Shown piece after piece: positions 1 through 10,171 of a stretch of DNA of 64,000 nucleotides. Position numbers and translations under genes: made by a program. The notes under the pieces are model-generated. The model had not been told where the DNA came from and searched no databases. It was given only the letters and a program-made list of their open reading frames with translations. The stretch is from positions 248,001 through 312,000 of the forward strand of contig JAFCMP010000528.1 of assembly GCA_017506865.1 (NCBI GenBank), written 5' to 3'. Each line of letters begins with the position of its first letter. Position 1 is the first letter of the stretch. Origin of the DNA: Tribonema minus (Eukaryota > Sar > Xanthophyceae > Tribonematales > Tribonemataceae).

Positions 1-178
1 TGTACCTCGGTAGGATTGCTTGATGAAAATGTGGTCACCGTGGCGCGTACATGGTTTGCTACACCTGCATAAGCACAGCATGAGGTTATGTCCGCGTTAC
101 GTATGGACTTGTATTTATAAAGGCCCAAGGGAGGCCGGGTTGCCTATGCAATCGAAAAGCTTGCGTCAACGCAGCAGC
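1..178. other. 3' flank of the retrotransposon
   Basis: This stretch lies downstream (on the minus strand) of the retrotransposon stop codon and probably holds its 3' UTR. I see no ORF, no clear poly(A) tract and no tandem repeat. The true 3' end of the element may lie outside the window. Confidence 0.35.
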
Positions 179-3100
179 CTAGTCTGCGCTGTGCCCTAGG
201 AGTTTGGATACCGGCGCCGCAACACAGCCCAGCATTCGCGCTCCACGTGTGTATGCCATGACGCGCTCCGCCAACTCCCGCGCCAGCGATATGCTCAGCT
301 CAATGTGGATCTGACGCTTAACTAACCCGGCCTTGCGTAACACATCTGCCTTCCCCCCCCCTGAGCACAGTGCTGAGTGCATTGCCAACTCCTTAACAAA
401 AAGGCTTGTCTGCTTGCCCAGCCGTCCGTACGACTCCTGCACGAATGGCACAAAAGCCCAAGATGACGTCAAGGTGCCGGTGTGGTGCTTGACCTTCGCG
501 TCCTCCCCCACCCCAGCAGCATAGCCGTCCGTGTTCGAGGCATTTGTTTTGCCTGTCAGGTACGAGCTCGCTGTGGGCGCGCGCACACTTGTGTCTAGCA
601 CTATTCCCTTGTTACGGTATGCACTGCTAAAGTGCAGACACCCTGGGTCAATGACTGTGTCCGCCCGATACCCCGGTACCTTGAAGACGCTAGCGTCCTC
701 ATTGCGGACAATAGAGACATGGTGCTGTCTCAAGATGCGCTGTAGGCACCGCTTTTGGGCAGTGTGTGTCGCGTTGTGCCCCCGTATGTGCTGGCTGGGG
801 CAGCTGATCGCATGCGTGGAGGTGGGGCTCACGTCACTGCACCGCCATGGGCACACCTCGCCCTGTATGCCCCACCCGTCTATAAAGATCGCAACCATAA
901 TCATCGTGGCTGCTGCCATACTGGACATGGGCGCCGCACCCGGGCGGTCATTGGCAGCGGGTGGCACGCTCATCCACGCCATTGCCCCGGACGCACGCTG
1001 GCTGCGCAGCTGCGCCAGGACCCGCGCGCTAGCCTGTTGGCGGCGGCGGCTGGTGTCACGCAAGTCACCAATAAGTGTAGCCTGCGTCGGCTTGCCCACG
1101 GCACCAGCCGAGGCAGCCTCTAGGTCCTCCACGAGGCAGTCCTCGTATTGACGTCGAAGAACATTTGAAAGGCCGGCTTGTAGTCCGTGCGTGAAGTGAC
1201 CGCGCCGGCGGCGGGGCACTACCTTTCTGCAGATCTCGTCAGCATAGGCCTCCCAGTCGTCGTCGTCGTCCTCCTGCCCGCCGCTGCAGCTGCTTTCTTC
1301 CGCGCTAGTTTGTGTTTTACCGGGCGTGGAAGAGGCAGCCGCGGCAGCGGCTTGAGGGCCAGGTACGGTCGCCGCCGCAGCGGCCGCCTCGGCGCCAGGC
1401 ACAATGCCGTGGGTGTGTGGGGCTGGCTCAGTGGTCCCCGTCTCCGTGACGGCAGTTGCGGCGTAGATCGCTTGCACCGCAGTGGGGAGCGTCGACGCTG
1501 CGGCCGTTGTATCCGCTGCCCACCGTAGCAACGATGCTGGGAGCTGCTCGGCCACAGCTGTGCGTGATTTTTCGCCGCCATCAGCTGTCAGCGCTCGCGT
1601 AGAGCGTCGCACGGCCTCGATGATTGGCGGCAGTCCCTGGTCCTCGCGTATTGCGCATGAGTGCTGCGCGAACCAGGTGACTGCGCCGTGTTCGTCAGTG
1701 CCGAGCCTCAGGGCCCCTGCTGCCACAGTGGCATGAATTATTGCAGGCCGCAGTGTTGTGCATGCCTGGGCCGTGTATGCGGCTGGTGCCAGTAGCCCCA
1801 AAAGCGGCATGCCCAGACCGCCTCGTCGCTCCGGCAACCGTGACGCCCGCAGTGGCACTGCGATGTCCGTGAGTTCTGGCGGGCCCAAGCGCGGCAATAC
1901 CAGCACGCTGCCACTGCTGGCTACCTCATTGTCACCAGCAGTGCAGGCGGCCAGCAGGTGTGACTTCATGACTGCCGCGGTAGCGCAGCCGTGCAGGTGC
2001 AGCATGCGTTCAAGCGTCCATGCACAGAACCCGTCAAATGCGTGCAGCCATGTCTCACTCAAAGCCGTGTCAACGACCCGAGCTAAGAAGCCCATGCGCT
2101 TCGTCAGTGACCTGCGCAGAATGAACTGTGCTGCCTGTAGGTGATGCCGCGCCATCCCAGCTAGCTGCCACGACAATCGCCATGTCCCTGCGTCAACAAG
2201 ATGCTTGCTCATGGCAGCATGCACATAGGCTGGGTGCCCTACCGGTACCCCGACCGACGTAAAGCCCTGACTGGATTCTGGCATGGTGGCGTCCACAAAC
2301 GGTATGTCAAGGGCGCGCAGGCGTGCTCTGGCCGCTTCATCAAACACTGTGCCGCGCATGGCAATGGCCAGCGACTTGTCTGGTCGAACGCGTAGGCCCC
2401 CTGCCGCAAGCCGACGGATCACCTCTGCCACCCCAGCGGCCGCTGCATCGTCGAAGTAGGCAGCTTGCAGCACGTTGAGGTCATCCAGGAAAGCGCAGTG
2501 CGGGGCTGGCGGTTCCGCTGTGCTGTGGCCGTAGGCCGGCATACTGCCGGGCGTCGCATTCACTCCATCAGGGTAGAAGAGTAGGAATGCCACTGCCACT
2601 GCAAAGTACAGCGGCCCTAGAGGGTCCCCTTGCTGGCACCCTAGGTGGGAGCAGATAATGCGAGCTTCACCGTTCACCTCCACTCGCATCTCTGGGGCAG
2701 TGTCACCACAGTATACGGACTCAAAGTGCGGGAGCAGCTCCGGACAGAAGAGCATAAGTCCCCGCACAATGGCGGCGCGATCCACACTGTTAAATGCGTT
2801 CTCACAGTCCAGCTGGATTGTGGTGCCATACAGCTCGTGCCACACGCGCGCGCGCGCTGCCACATGCTCGACGCCAGACCGGTATCCTACGCCAAACTGC
2901 GACATGGAGGCCAACAGCCCCGATATTTTGCCCTTGACACCCCGTGCCGCTGTGGACCCGAGGAGTCTGCGCCAGACACTGGAGCAGGCGATCGGACGCC
3001 GCTTCTGTCCTATGCCTGAGAGGGCCGCGGCGCGGAGAAGCCGTTGCGATTGCTCCGGCAGCAGTTCGGGCTCAACAAGCAGCGTCGTGAACACCTTGGC

Positions 3101-4240
3101 CAGGTGATGGGCGAATGCCGGTTCCATCACATCCGATTCTGAATCACCAGCTAGTCCTGGCGAGGCACTGCCCACGGGGCGGGTGGCTGCTTTCACTGGT
3201 GCACCAGGCCCAGCGGCCATCAAGAGGTGTTCATAGCGTAGGCCGTCCAGCCCTCCTGCCTTCCCCGCCCCTGCTGCGGACAAGGTCGACAGTATGTCTG
3301 TCGCCTCCACCTCGAGGCGCCGTCCGGCTGCGCTGGCAGCATCCTCAGGCCTATCGCTGCGATCATGCGCCTGACCCGATTCGAAGACGGGACTGCCGCT
3401 GCCAGCGGGCCCGGCGGTCGTTGCCACCCCTGCGCCGTGCAAGCAGTGCCGCCGGGCGTCGCGTACCAGGCCGCGCACTTGCTCCATTGGCGTATCGACT
3501 ACCCCGGGCCGGGTGCCAGTTTCAGGGTGCTTTGCTGCCAGCACCTGTGCCGTGACCTCGTCTGCTGGGGCGCATGCTTCACGCGCCTCTAGTCGTGCGG
3601 CAGCCAGGCCTACCCCCCGTCGCTTGCCTGAGAGGGCAGCGCATGCTGTTTGCTGCCTGGAGTCAGCCTCCGTCCAGTCGGCATCGAAGTTCGTTTGTGC
3701 CGACGCCGTAGCTGCGTTGTTTGGTTTGGGGGCCCGCAGCGCCGCTGCTGCTGACAGCGTCTTTCTCAGTAGCTCCGCAAAGTCGCCAGACAGCAACGCT
3801 GCCAGCCGGGCCGCAGGCGGCATACCGGTTCCCTCCGGTTGCCTACCAAAGGCCATTGCTGCTAGCAGGTGCAGCAGCCTGTAGCCGCGCTGCACTAGAG
3901 TCTGAGAAACCTGATGAGCAAACGCCCCGGCACCATGGTGGAGGCGCACCCGTGCCGTCTCACGTGCACTGTCTGTGGCGTCCGCCAGTAGTCGTGTGGC
4001 GTGCTCCACTAGCCGTGCCCACTGGGTGCACTGCAGCTGAGTGCGGAAGGGGTTGGCAGTCGTGGTGAACCGTAGCAGCAGTAGATCCGCCTCATTGGTC
4101 TGGTCAAGTGCGTGGACGACCGAGGGCGTCGAGAGGTCCCAAGCCAGGGATGCTCGTGACTGGGGCTTTGAGGGCCTGCCACTGGTGGTGGTGGTCGGGG
4201 GGGGCGGTGACGCGGCATCGTCCGGCGGGTCCAAGTCCAT
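179..4240 (-). CDS. Non-LTR retrotransposon polyprotein (RT, zinc finger, REL-type endonuclease)
   Basis: An uninterrupted ORF of about 1,353 codons; I start at the ATG at 4240, because the upstream in-frame extension begins with GTG. Reverse-transcriptase motifs appear in order: motif A LDCENAFNSVDR near residue 480, motif B GCQQGDPLGPL near 540, and motif C FLDD near 585 with the two catalytic Asp. After a long acidic/Ala-rich linker comes a Cys/His finger near residue 1130 (CPWRC, then a CP, then RGHN), followed near 1200-1220 by YRADTVIDPG and IVLDTSV. That matches the layout of the REL (restriction-like) endonuclease in site-selective non-LTR elements such as the R2 group. The N-terminus is Pro/Ser-rich and unrecognised. 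The protein would nick DNA and prime reverse transcription of its own RNA. The open frame suggests recent activity. REL assignment is by motif spacing only; the RT call is firm. Confidence 0.9.
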   Translation of the reverse strand: MDLDPPDDAASPPPPTTTTSGRPSKPQSRASLAWDLSTPSVVHALDQTNEADLLLLRFTTTANPFRTQLQCTQWARLVEHATRLLADATDSARETARVRLHHGAGAFAHQVSQTLVQRGYRLLHLLAAMAFGRQPEGTGMPPAARLAALLSGDFAELLRKTLSAAAALRAPKPNNAATASAQTNFDADWTEADSRQQTACAALSGKRRGVGLAAARLEAREACAPADEVTAQVLAAKHPETGTRPGVVDTPMEQVRGLVRDARRHCLHGAGVATTAGPAGSGSPVFESGQAHDRSDRPEDAASAAGRRLEVEATDILSTLSAAGAGKAGGLDGLRYEHLLMAAGPGAPVKAATRPVGSASPGLAGDSESDVMEPAFAHHLAKVFTTLLVEPELLPEQSQRLLRAAALSGIGQKRRPIACSSVWRRLLGSTAARGVKGKISGLLASMSQFGVGYRSGVEHVAARARVWHELYGTTIQLDCENAFNSVDRAAIVRGLMLFCPELLPHFESVYCGDTAPEMRVEVNGEARIICSHLGCQQGDPLGPLYFAVAVAFLLFYPDGVNATPGSMPAYGHSTAEPPAPHCAFLDDLNVLQAAYFDDAAAAGVAEVIRRLAAGGLRVRPDKSLAIAMRGTVFDEAARARLRALDIPFVDATMPESSQGFTSVGVPVGHPAYVHAAMSKHLVDAGTWRLSWQLAGMARHHLQAAQFILRRSLTKRMGFLARVVDTALSETWLHAFDGFCAWTLERMLHLHGCATAAVMKSHLLAACTAGDNEVASSGSVLVLPRLGPPELTDIAVPLRASRLPERRGGLGMPLLGLLAPAAYTAQACTTLRPAIIHATVAAGALRLGTDEHGAVTWFAQHSCAIREDQGLPPIIEAVRRSTRALTADGGEKSRTAVAEQLPASLLRWAADTTAAASTLPTAVQAIYAATAVTETGTTEPAPHTHGIVPGAEAAAAAATVPGPQAAAAAASSTPGKTQTSAEESSCSGGQEDDDDDWEAYADEICRKVVPRRRRGHFTHGLQAGLSNVLRRQYEDCLVEDLEAASAGAVGKPTQATLIGDLRDTSRRRQQASARVLAQLRSQRASGAMAWMSVPPAANDRPGAAPMSSMAAATMIMVAIFIDGWGIQGEVCPWRCSDVSPTSTHAISCPSQHIRGHNATHTAQKRCLQRILRQHHVSIVRNEDASVFKVPGYRADTVIDPGCLHFSSAYRNKGIVLDTSVRAPTASSYLTGKTNASNTDGYAAGVGEDAKVKHHTGTLTSSWAFVPFVQESYGRLGKQTSLFVKELAMHSALCSGGGKADVLRKAGLVKRQIHIELSISLARELAERVMAYTRGARMLGCVAAPVSKLLGHSAD

Positions 4241-4574
4241 GTCCGCCCATCCCACGGCCGTCCCGTGGGGGGGGCTGCTGTCCTGCAGCCTTAGGCTGTT
4301 AGACTGAGTGCGGCTGCCGGCGCTGCCAGGCGGTGCCGCAGCAGCTGCCGTTCGGCGCCGGCGTTGCGCGCCGGTTGCCCGCGTTACTGCCTTTTGAAAG
4401 GTTCAATCCTGCACGTCGGTCGTTTCACAATGCCTTATGGGCACCATTTTGAGTTACCTGACATACGTCCAAAAACACGATTGGGTCGTTTGATGATGGG
4501 CACCTATTAAGTATGTGCCGTATTTTCTTGCTGTTTTCTGTTTGCAGACATCATGGACCAGGTCGGCAAAGCAC

Positions 4575-5337
4575 ACGCAAGTGCTGTGCAAGACGCAGGA
4601 CGGCCTCAGCATATACTGCACAGAGAGACCGACAAACGAGGAGGACGTGCGCTTCCTCAGCACGTCTTGTCATCCTTGCGACCCATCCGGAGCAGGCATT
4701 GAACTCGGGGGCGTCACACGGGTCTTAGGTGGTGGCGTGGTGGAGTCAATGGAGGGGGCTGGTGGGGATGGGGGAACCTTGTTCAAGGTGACGTGCAACA
4801 CTGCAGCTGCGGCGACTCCCACCACGTCTGCACCAGCGGCGCCTGCTACTGCATCACCAGCAGCACCGGCAGCAGCGCACACGGCACAGCTTACGACGAC
4901 CAGAGCGCCTGCTTCAACTGTGCCAGCGAACTTCGGGCGGAAAAACGAGGGGAGCGATGTGTGGGTCTTCACGTCAGCGGAGTGCAGCTGCAGGTGTGCA
5001 CAGCGCCAGTGTCGTCGGTGCGGCAACACCACCGCCTGCGACACTTGTGGTATGTGTTCGCACTCCACTTGCGGGTCCTGGCTGCTGTGCAAGCTGTTGT
5101 CGTTCAAGGGTCACCAACCTGATGCCGCTTCAGCACCTTCTACCTCCTCACCTACAGCGTCGGGCATCTTCACCTTTTCGGCCGCAATCAGCAAGGAGCG
5201 CCATGCGCACACAGCGCACCGCACCCTGCGGCTTGACCTGCGCACCACGCAGTTCAGAACCGAGAAAGGCGTTGAGTGTGCTGCGGTACCACGGGGCAGT
5301 TGGGTGCTGGTCGAGGAAGTTCGAGTCATGCGAAGGT
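4575..5337 (+). CDS. Possible 5' exon(s) of the tyrosine-recombinase gene; Cys-rich finger
   Basis: An open stretch on the strand of the downstream recombinase gene, preceded by an acceptor-like TTTGCAG at about 4547. One frame encodes an Ala/Pro/Thr-rich linker and then GRKNEGSDVWVFT followed by a cluster of Cys pairs (CSCRC, CRRC, CDTC), reminiscent of BED-type or other zinc-binding DNA-binding modules near the N-terminus of transposon proteins. The other two frames are also open over much of this GC-rich stretch, so frame choice is uncertain and I could not fix donor and acceptor sites. It may be part of the gene at 6031-9830 or an independent fragment. About 700 bp between this and 6031 shows no further exon I can support. 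Confidence 0.3.
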
Positions 5338-8300
5338 GAGAGTGGTACATGTACCTGTCGTGTACATGAATGATGCATGTGTAGTAGAAACGAGGTCTGG
5401 AGTCGCTGACCTATGTACATGTAGTTAATCTAATCGGGAGACATACACAACCAGGCGTTCACACGACCTAGTATTCACACGCTGACACATGCGCCATTCG
5501 CATCATGCCATGCTTTCTGCCGCACGACAGCCTGAGCCCTGCACCCAGTTCAAGCACCACCCAAGCACCTCTCGCCACCGCCAGTAAGAAGCGCAGCGCT
5601 CCAAGGTGAGAATATTAGACTGCGAATGACCTGGCATGCATACTTATTTAGAACAGACACTGTGTACAACACGCTCTTGATTGCTACTTCAGGTGAAACT
5701 GTACAAGAAAACTTCTTTCCAGAAAATGGAGGTCCCGTTATGGCTTCAACTGCATCATGTGGTGTCATGGTGTATTTAAAGCAATGAAGCAGATTTATCC
5801 AGACCTTGCACTCAGCCACAAGAAGCAATTGCATCGATCGTGTTGATTACGTACACTCGAGCGCGCGGATGCAGATGTGGCATTTGTACCCACGATTGTC
5901 CCTGTGATGCCACCGATTCTTTGCAGCTGCAGCCATGCCAGCAGCCACAGTGCACAACAACGCCGAACTCTTCAGAGATTGTACACGCTCATAAGCACGA
6001 CTTCACTGCTGCTGCTATAGCTTGCAACAGGTCCACATCTGCGACAAAGATGGTGCGGTACATGCATTTCTTGGATGTGCTGGAGTGGGCGGCTCCAGGG
6101 CAGCGGGTTATGTCTGTGGGGGAGGCCTGGAGAATCTACCTGCGGCAGAGAGCAGCTATTTGGCTGGAGGGCGTTCTGGTCTTCCGCACCTTCTTGACGG
6201 ACGACGTGAAGCTCCAGCGGTGCAAGAGCGCACACCGCACGACGCCCGAAATGTACAAGGAGTCTAGTGTCAACATACTTTGCGAGGGGAGAGGAGTAGC
6301 GGCTGGGGCGTCGCCTCGCACGCACGGACTCGCACAAGCGATTGTCAGGGCGGTGACATGCGATGATCTGCTGTGGCGCACCCACTCCTACGGCGACACC
6401 GACCTCAACACTAGCTACCTCAATTTCTGCTGGCCAGCACTGGACTGGAGGCTGCTCGACACGTTCATCCTCTTCAAGCAAACCGGAGACACCATCGGTG
6501 GCAATGCCGGCATCCCGGTGAACGACTCCGTCAAGCGTCTTAGCACCGCAGCTGCACTGGGGCGGCTGCCCACGTGTGCGTCCAACTGTGTGCAGCTCAG
6601 CAAAGAAGAGCTGCGCATCGTGTCTCACCGCTGCTCTAACGTCATCAGCCTCTCAGCGTTCGACAGCACCGTCGCCGCTGTGCGGCCCCCGCCCGCAATC
6701 GTCACATCGCTTCCGCGCTCGCTCAGCGTGTTGCTGGACAGATGCTGCATCGGCGTAGCACGATGGCAGCTGAGCCGTGTCGAGGTTCTCTTGCGGGCCA
6801 TGGATAGTGGACGCACCTCTCACTACGTCGAGGGCACTGTCAACTCCATCAACGAGAAAGCCATCTACATGTACGACACGATACGGTGAGTTACTGCAGC
6901 ATTTCCCTGATGATGCATGTGGGTACGTGCTGCGTAAAGCATTGCTTGTGAGCAGTGCACACGGACCTGCGCTGCTGCTGCTGCTGCTATTGCCCCCTGC
7001 TGCAGTGCGCTGCCTGCATGCTTGCAGGTGTTGCCGAAGTTGGGGGAGTGCAAGTAATTGTTGACGTGAGCCCGTGGGCAAAGACGCATGATGTGTACGA
7101 GTGGTGTACGGTTATGATGCTTGTGAGCGTCGTGCTGGTGTGAAGTAGAAAACGCTCAAGTGCACGTGTTTGCTTATCATGTGAGGATGCTCCCTCACAC
7201 AAACTGGGAAGCACACTCTTAAAGTTTGGACTTGTCTGGTGCCTGGCGTAGGTTCCGAGTCCGCCGTCCAACGCCATTTTAGCAGCAGCGATGCAGCTCT
7301 CGCCTCTCGACATGTCTTCAACACGCGCAAGAACTCTTGCCCCCCCGCCCTCGCAAGGCACATGAAGCACAACACAGCCCGCAATGGTGGATGGGATTAG
7401 GTGTAGATCAAGCGCTCGCTTGACGCCTCAGACGTGCAGCGCAGGATGACCTTAATACGCTAACGGGTGATTAAGTGACCCTCGGTGCTGCTGTCTGCTA
7501 ATTTCTGTTTTGTGCACATTCTTGATCACAGGTGCCACACCGGGCTTGCCATCAAACAGTACCTCGATGACCTTAAGGCACAGCAATCGTCATGGCAGCG
7601 AAGAAAGCGCAACAACCTCACGGCATACCTCTCCATCAAAATCAGGGATCAGCGCATAGTTGCCATGGGGAGGCTTCCACCAGACCAGGATGCGGGCGAA
7701 CTCTTTTCCACCATGATGCAGACCATGCTCCACGGCACCTGGCACGCTTTCGAGAGCGCCATTGCCGGTCACCTCAAGATGCAGAGAAGGTCATTCGACG
7801 ACTTCGACAGCCTCGGCAAGGACGCGAGCCTCATTAACATCCTTATCAACATCAGAGGCACACCAGCTGCACACACAGGAGAGCATCTCCGAGTGCGCTG
7901 GGTACACTTCCTGGCCGATGCTCTACTGAAGAGCTCCGGCTTCACGATCGGTGATGTCACTAGGCTGGAGCTGCTGCCGCACATCCTCGTGCTAGTACAC
8001 AGTCCAGTGCGACCACAGGTGAGGAAGCAAGATCTGTTTGCGATTACTCTACAGGTACACATTATCTTTTTTTTTGCTGCATCAACTTACCGGAGAGTTG
8101 AAACTTTGGCGTCGAAATGGCAACAGCACTCAGGCCAAATCAGTGCTGACAGATGTACATGGTGCAAGAGACTTGATTGAGCACCTAAAATTCATTTTGC
8201 TGCTGCTGCCGTTCGCTGCTGCTCTGCGCAGGCACTGTTCAATAATAAGGCATCATTGGTGTATGCGGTCAAGATGCAAAATGGATACCCCCGCCTGTGC

Positions 8301-8498
8301 CAGGTGAGCTAATGCAAAGAAAATTCGCATGGCCCCAATGTGCATTGTTGCGTGCATCATAAATAGTGGCTCACCACCTTTATCGCAAACTAGTATGCTC
8401 TTCTCAGAAGAGCGCTTGGAAGTACTCTCTATCATGCATATTACCTGGACTTGTGAAGTGCTCCTGAGCTGATTTGCGGTCATTGAAGTTGGAAGTGA

Positions 8499-8890
8499 CT
8501 ACAGAGTCATAACAACTTTGAGTGATGCAATGAAGCATCGAAGACAGCATGCATATCGGCCTGATAGCTGGCCTGCTGACCGGCTTGTTGGTAGTTCATG
8601 ACTTGATCCCATTTTTTCAAAGCAAAGGTGAACATGCAGCTTACTACCATCAGTAGCAACGACTCTAGAAACATTGTGGTTCTGTATTGATCTGTTCATA
8701 TCGCCGAAAGAATCTACGACCGAACTGCCTTTCTGGAGACCAACCGGAAATCGTGTACTCACAGTTGACTCCATCGCATGTTTAAAAGCTTCAGGTCTTT
8801 GCCGTGCATCGTTTGAGTCTGTGTAACGTGTGTCAAGCATTTCTTTTCCATAACTCTGCGATTTCTTAAGCGGTTGTGCTGCTGCCTTCT
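8499..8890 (-). pseudogene. IS4-like DDE transposase fragment inside an intron
   Basis: The minus strand inside the 8304-8898 intron encodes DMNRSIQNHN followed by ATDGSKLHVHLCFEKMGSS and TSRSAGQL. The same block, DMNR-IQ...FAIDGSKVHAHPCF...TSRSVDQL, occurs on the plus strand at 37.8 kb. The Asp in IDGSK/TDGSK fits the first catalytic Asp of IS4-family (DDE_Tnp_1-type) transposases. Only the region around the first catalytic residue is present; the second Asp region is missing, so this is a fragment. It lies opposite to the host recombinase gene. Confidence 0.55.
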
Positions 8891-9476
8891 CGTCACAGAG
8901 CATCGACGAGCCCACGCTGAAGAAAGTCGGCGGACGGAGGGACAGCGGCGGGCCTCTCGCCACCAATGTGCCTCTCCCTTCCGCAATGACACGATTGTAC
9001 CTCATGGTGCTTTTTGTGTGCCGGGAGATGCGCGCAATCGTGTTTGGGGACGTACCAGATTTTTGCGTGGGGTTTCCAGCCTATTCCAACCTGAGGGTCA
9101 CCGCCAACCAGCTCAGAGTTGCCATTCGTGACGTCGGCCGATGCAATCTGGGCATACTTCACTTTGGCGCATACTCTTGTCGGTCCTCCTGGTGCACCAG
9201 TCTTTGTAAGTACGTAGCTGAGCTCAAGCGCACTGGTCGGTTCGGGGAGAGTCAAGCGGTACTGGAAGCAGCTGCACTGATGCTTCACACGGGGTCGAAA
9301 ACATCACGAACTCCTACAGCCAATACGAGCAGGTGCATGCTGAGACTGGTTTGACCCTCATGTTGTCAGACAAGGAGATCAGTACACTGGCCAAACCCAC
9401 CATGCCGAGTTCTTGCGGTGACAGTGGTGTCTCTAAGCAACTGGCCTCATCGTTGCAGTTCGCGCTTGAGCACATC

Positions 9477-9640
9477 ATCGCCCAGCAGCAGCCCCTAGTA
9501 GTGGCTCAGCAACACTTCCAGCAGCAGATGTGGCAGCAGCAGCAGAGGCTGCAGCAGCAACAGCAGCAGCAGATGCACATGCTGCAGCAGATGCTGCAGC
9601 AGCAGATGCAGCACCGCATGCCACAGCCACAACAAATGGG
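9477..9640 (+). repeat. CAG/CTG trinucleotide-rich tract encoding poly-Gln
   Basis: Interrupted CAG repeats with ATG and CTG interruptions code for runs of Gln, Met and Leu in the tail of the recombinase gene. The imperfect repeat is in frame with the downstream stop. Confidence 0.85.
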
Positions 9641-9830
9641 CATGCCTTCCGCGGCGCAGATGCAGTACGCATGCATGCCTGCTATGGCAGTGCCGCTGAA
9701 TGCACACAATGTCATGCCTGCCATGCAGCCGATGGCACGCGTGCCTGCCATGTCACTTGATGCAGTGCGGCACCAGCAGTTGCAGCAGATGCAGCAGTGG
9801 CAGTACCCACAGCACTACCAGCCCTACTAG

Positions 9831-10170
9831 TAGGTGTATGGCTTGCACAGTCACAGGGGTGGCACGCTACATTGGTGTGTGGGGCACATATGATAGTGCA
9901 CACCGCAGAATGCTGAGTGCACGGGTGCCGATACACATTGATCAGTAGTTGTAGAGAGCTCGTGAGATCGCAAATCTGATGGAAGATGCCAGGACTGTCA
10001 ATTGCTGTGTGCAGGCACACTCTATCATCAATGAGCCAGCACTTGATACTGCACTTGTGTTGCTGTATGTTGTAGCATTCATTTTCCATTGCTGCTCAGT
10101 GCGCTGCAAGTTGTATGCTATGAGGTTTGCGATGATGCTGTTGGTGGTCTATACCCACTGTTGCCTAAAT
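9831..10170. other. Intergenic, no gene seen
   Basis: Downstream of the recombinase stop. Only short ORFs in all frames; no splice-consistent exon, repeat or RNA gene that I can support. Confidence 0.4.
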
Positions 10171-10171
10171 G

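Larger units (their letters stand above)
6031..9830 (+). pseudogene. Tyrosine recombinase (Crypton-like transposon) gene, four exons, frameshifted
   Basis: Exons 6031-6885, 7532-8018, 8232-8303 and 8899-9830 join in phase through GT-AG introns (donors GTGAGT, GTGAGG, GTGAGC). The last exon carries features of a tyrosine-recombinase catalytic domain: REMRAIVFGDV and an ANQLRVAIRDVGR helix, then GAYSCRSSWCTSL, which fits the H/Y-x-x-R box with its Arg, and then MLHT followed by NITNSYSQYEQ, which holds a Tyr in the nucleophile position. A one-base frame slip near 9290-9296 separates MLHT from the Tyr segment, so the present copy looks inactive unless this is a sequencing error. The C-terminal tail is poly-Gln and Met-rich (about 9480-9825), ending in a stop at 9828. 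Such enzymes cut and rejoin DNA through a covalent Tyr link. The first two exons are not recognised by family. The same core organisation recurs in the gene at 46412-55170. Confidence 0.6.
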
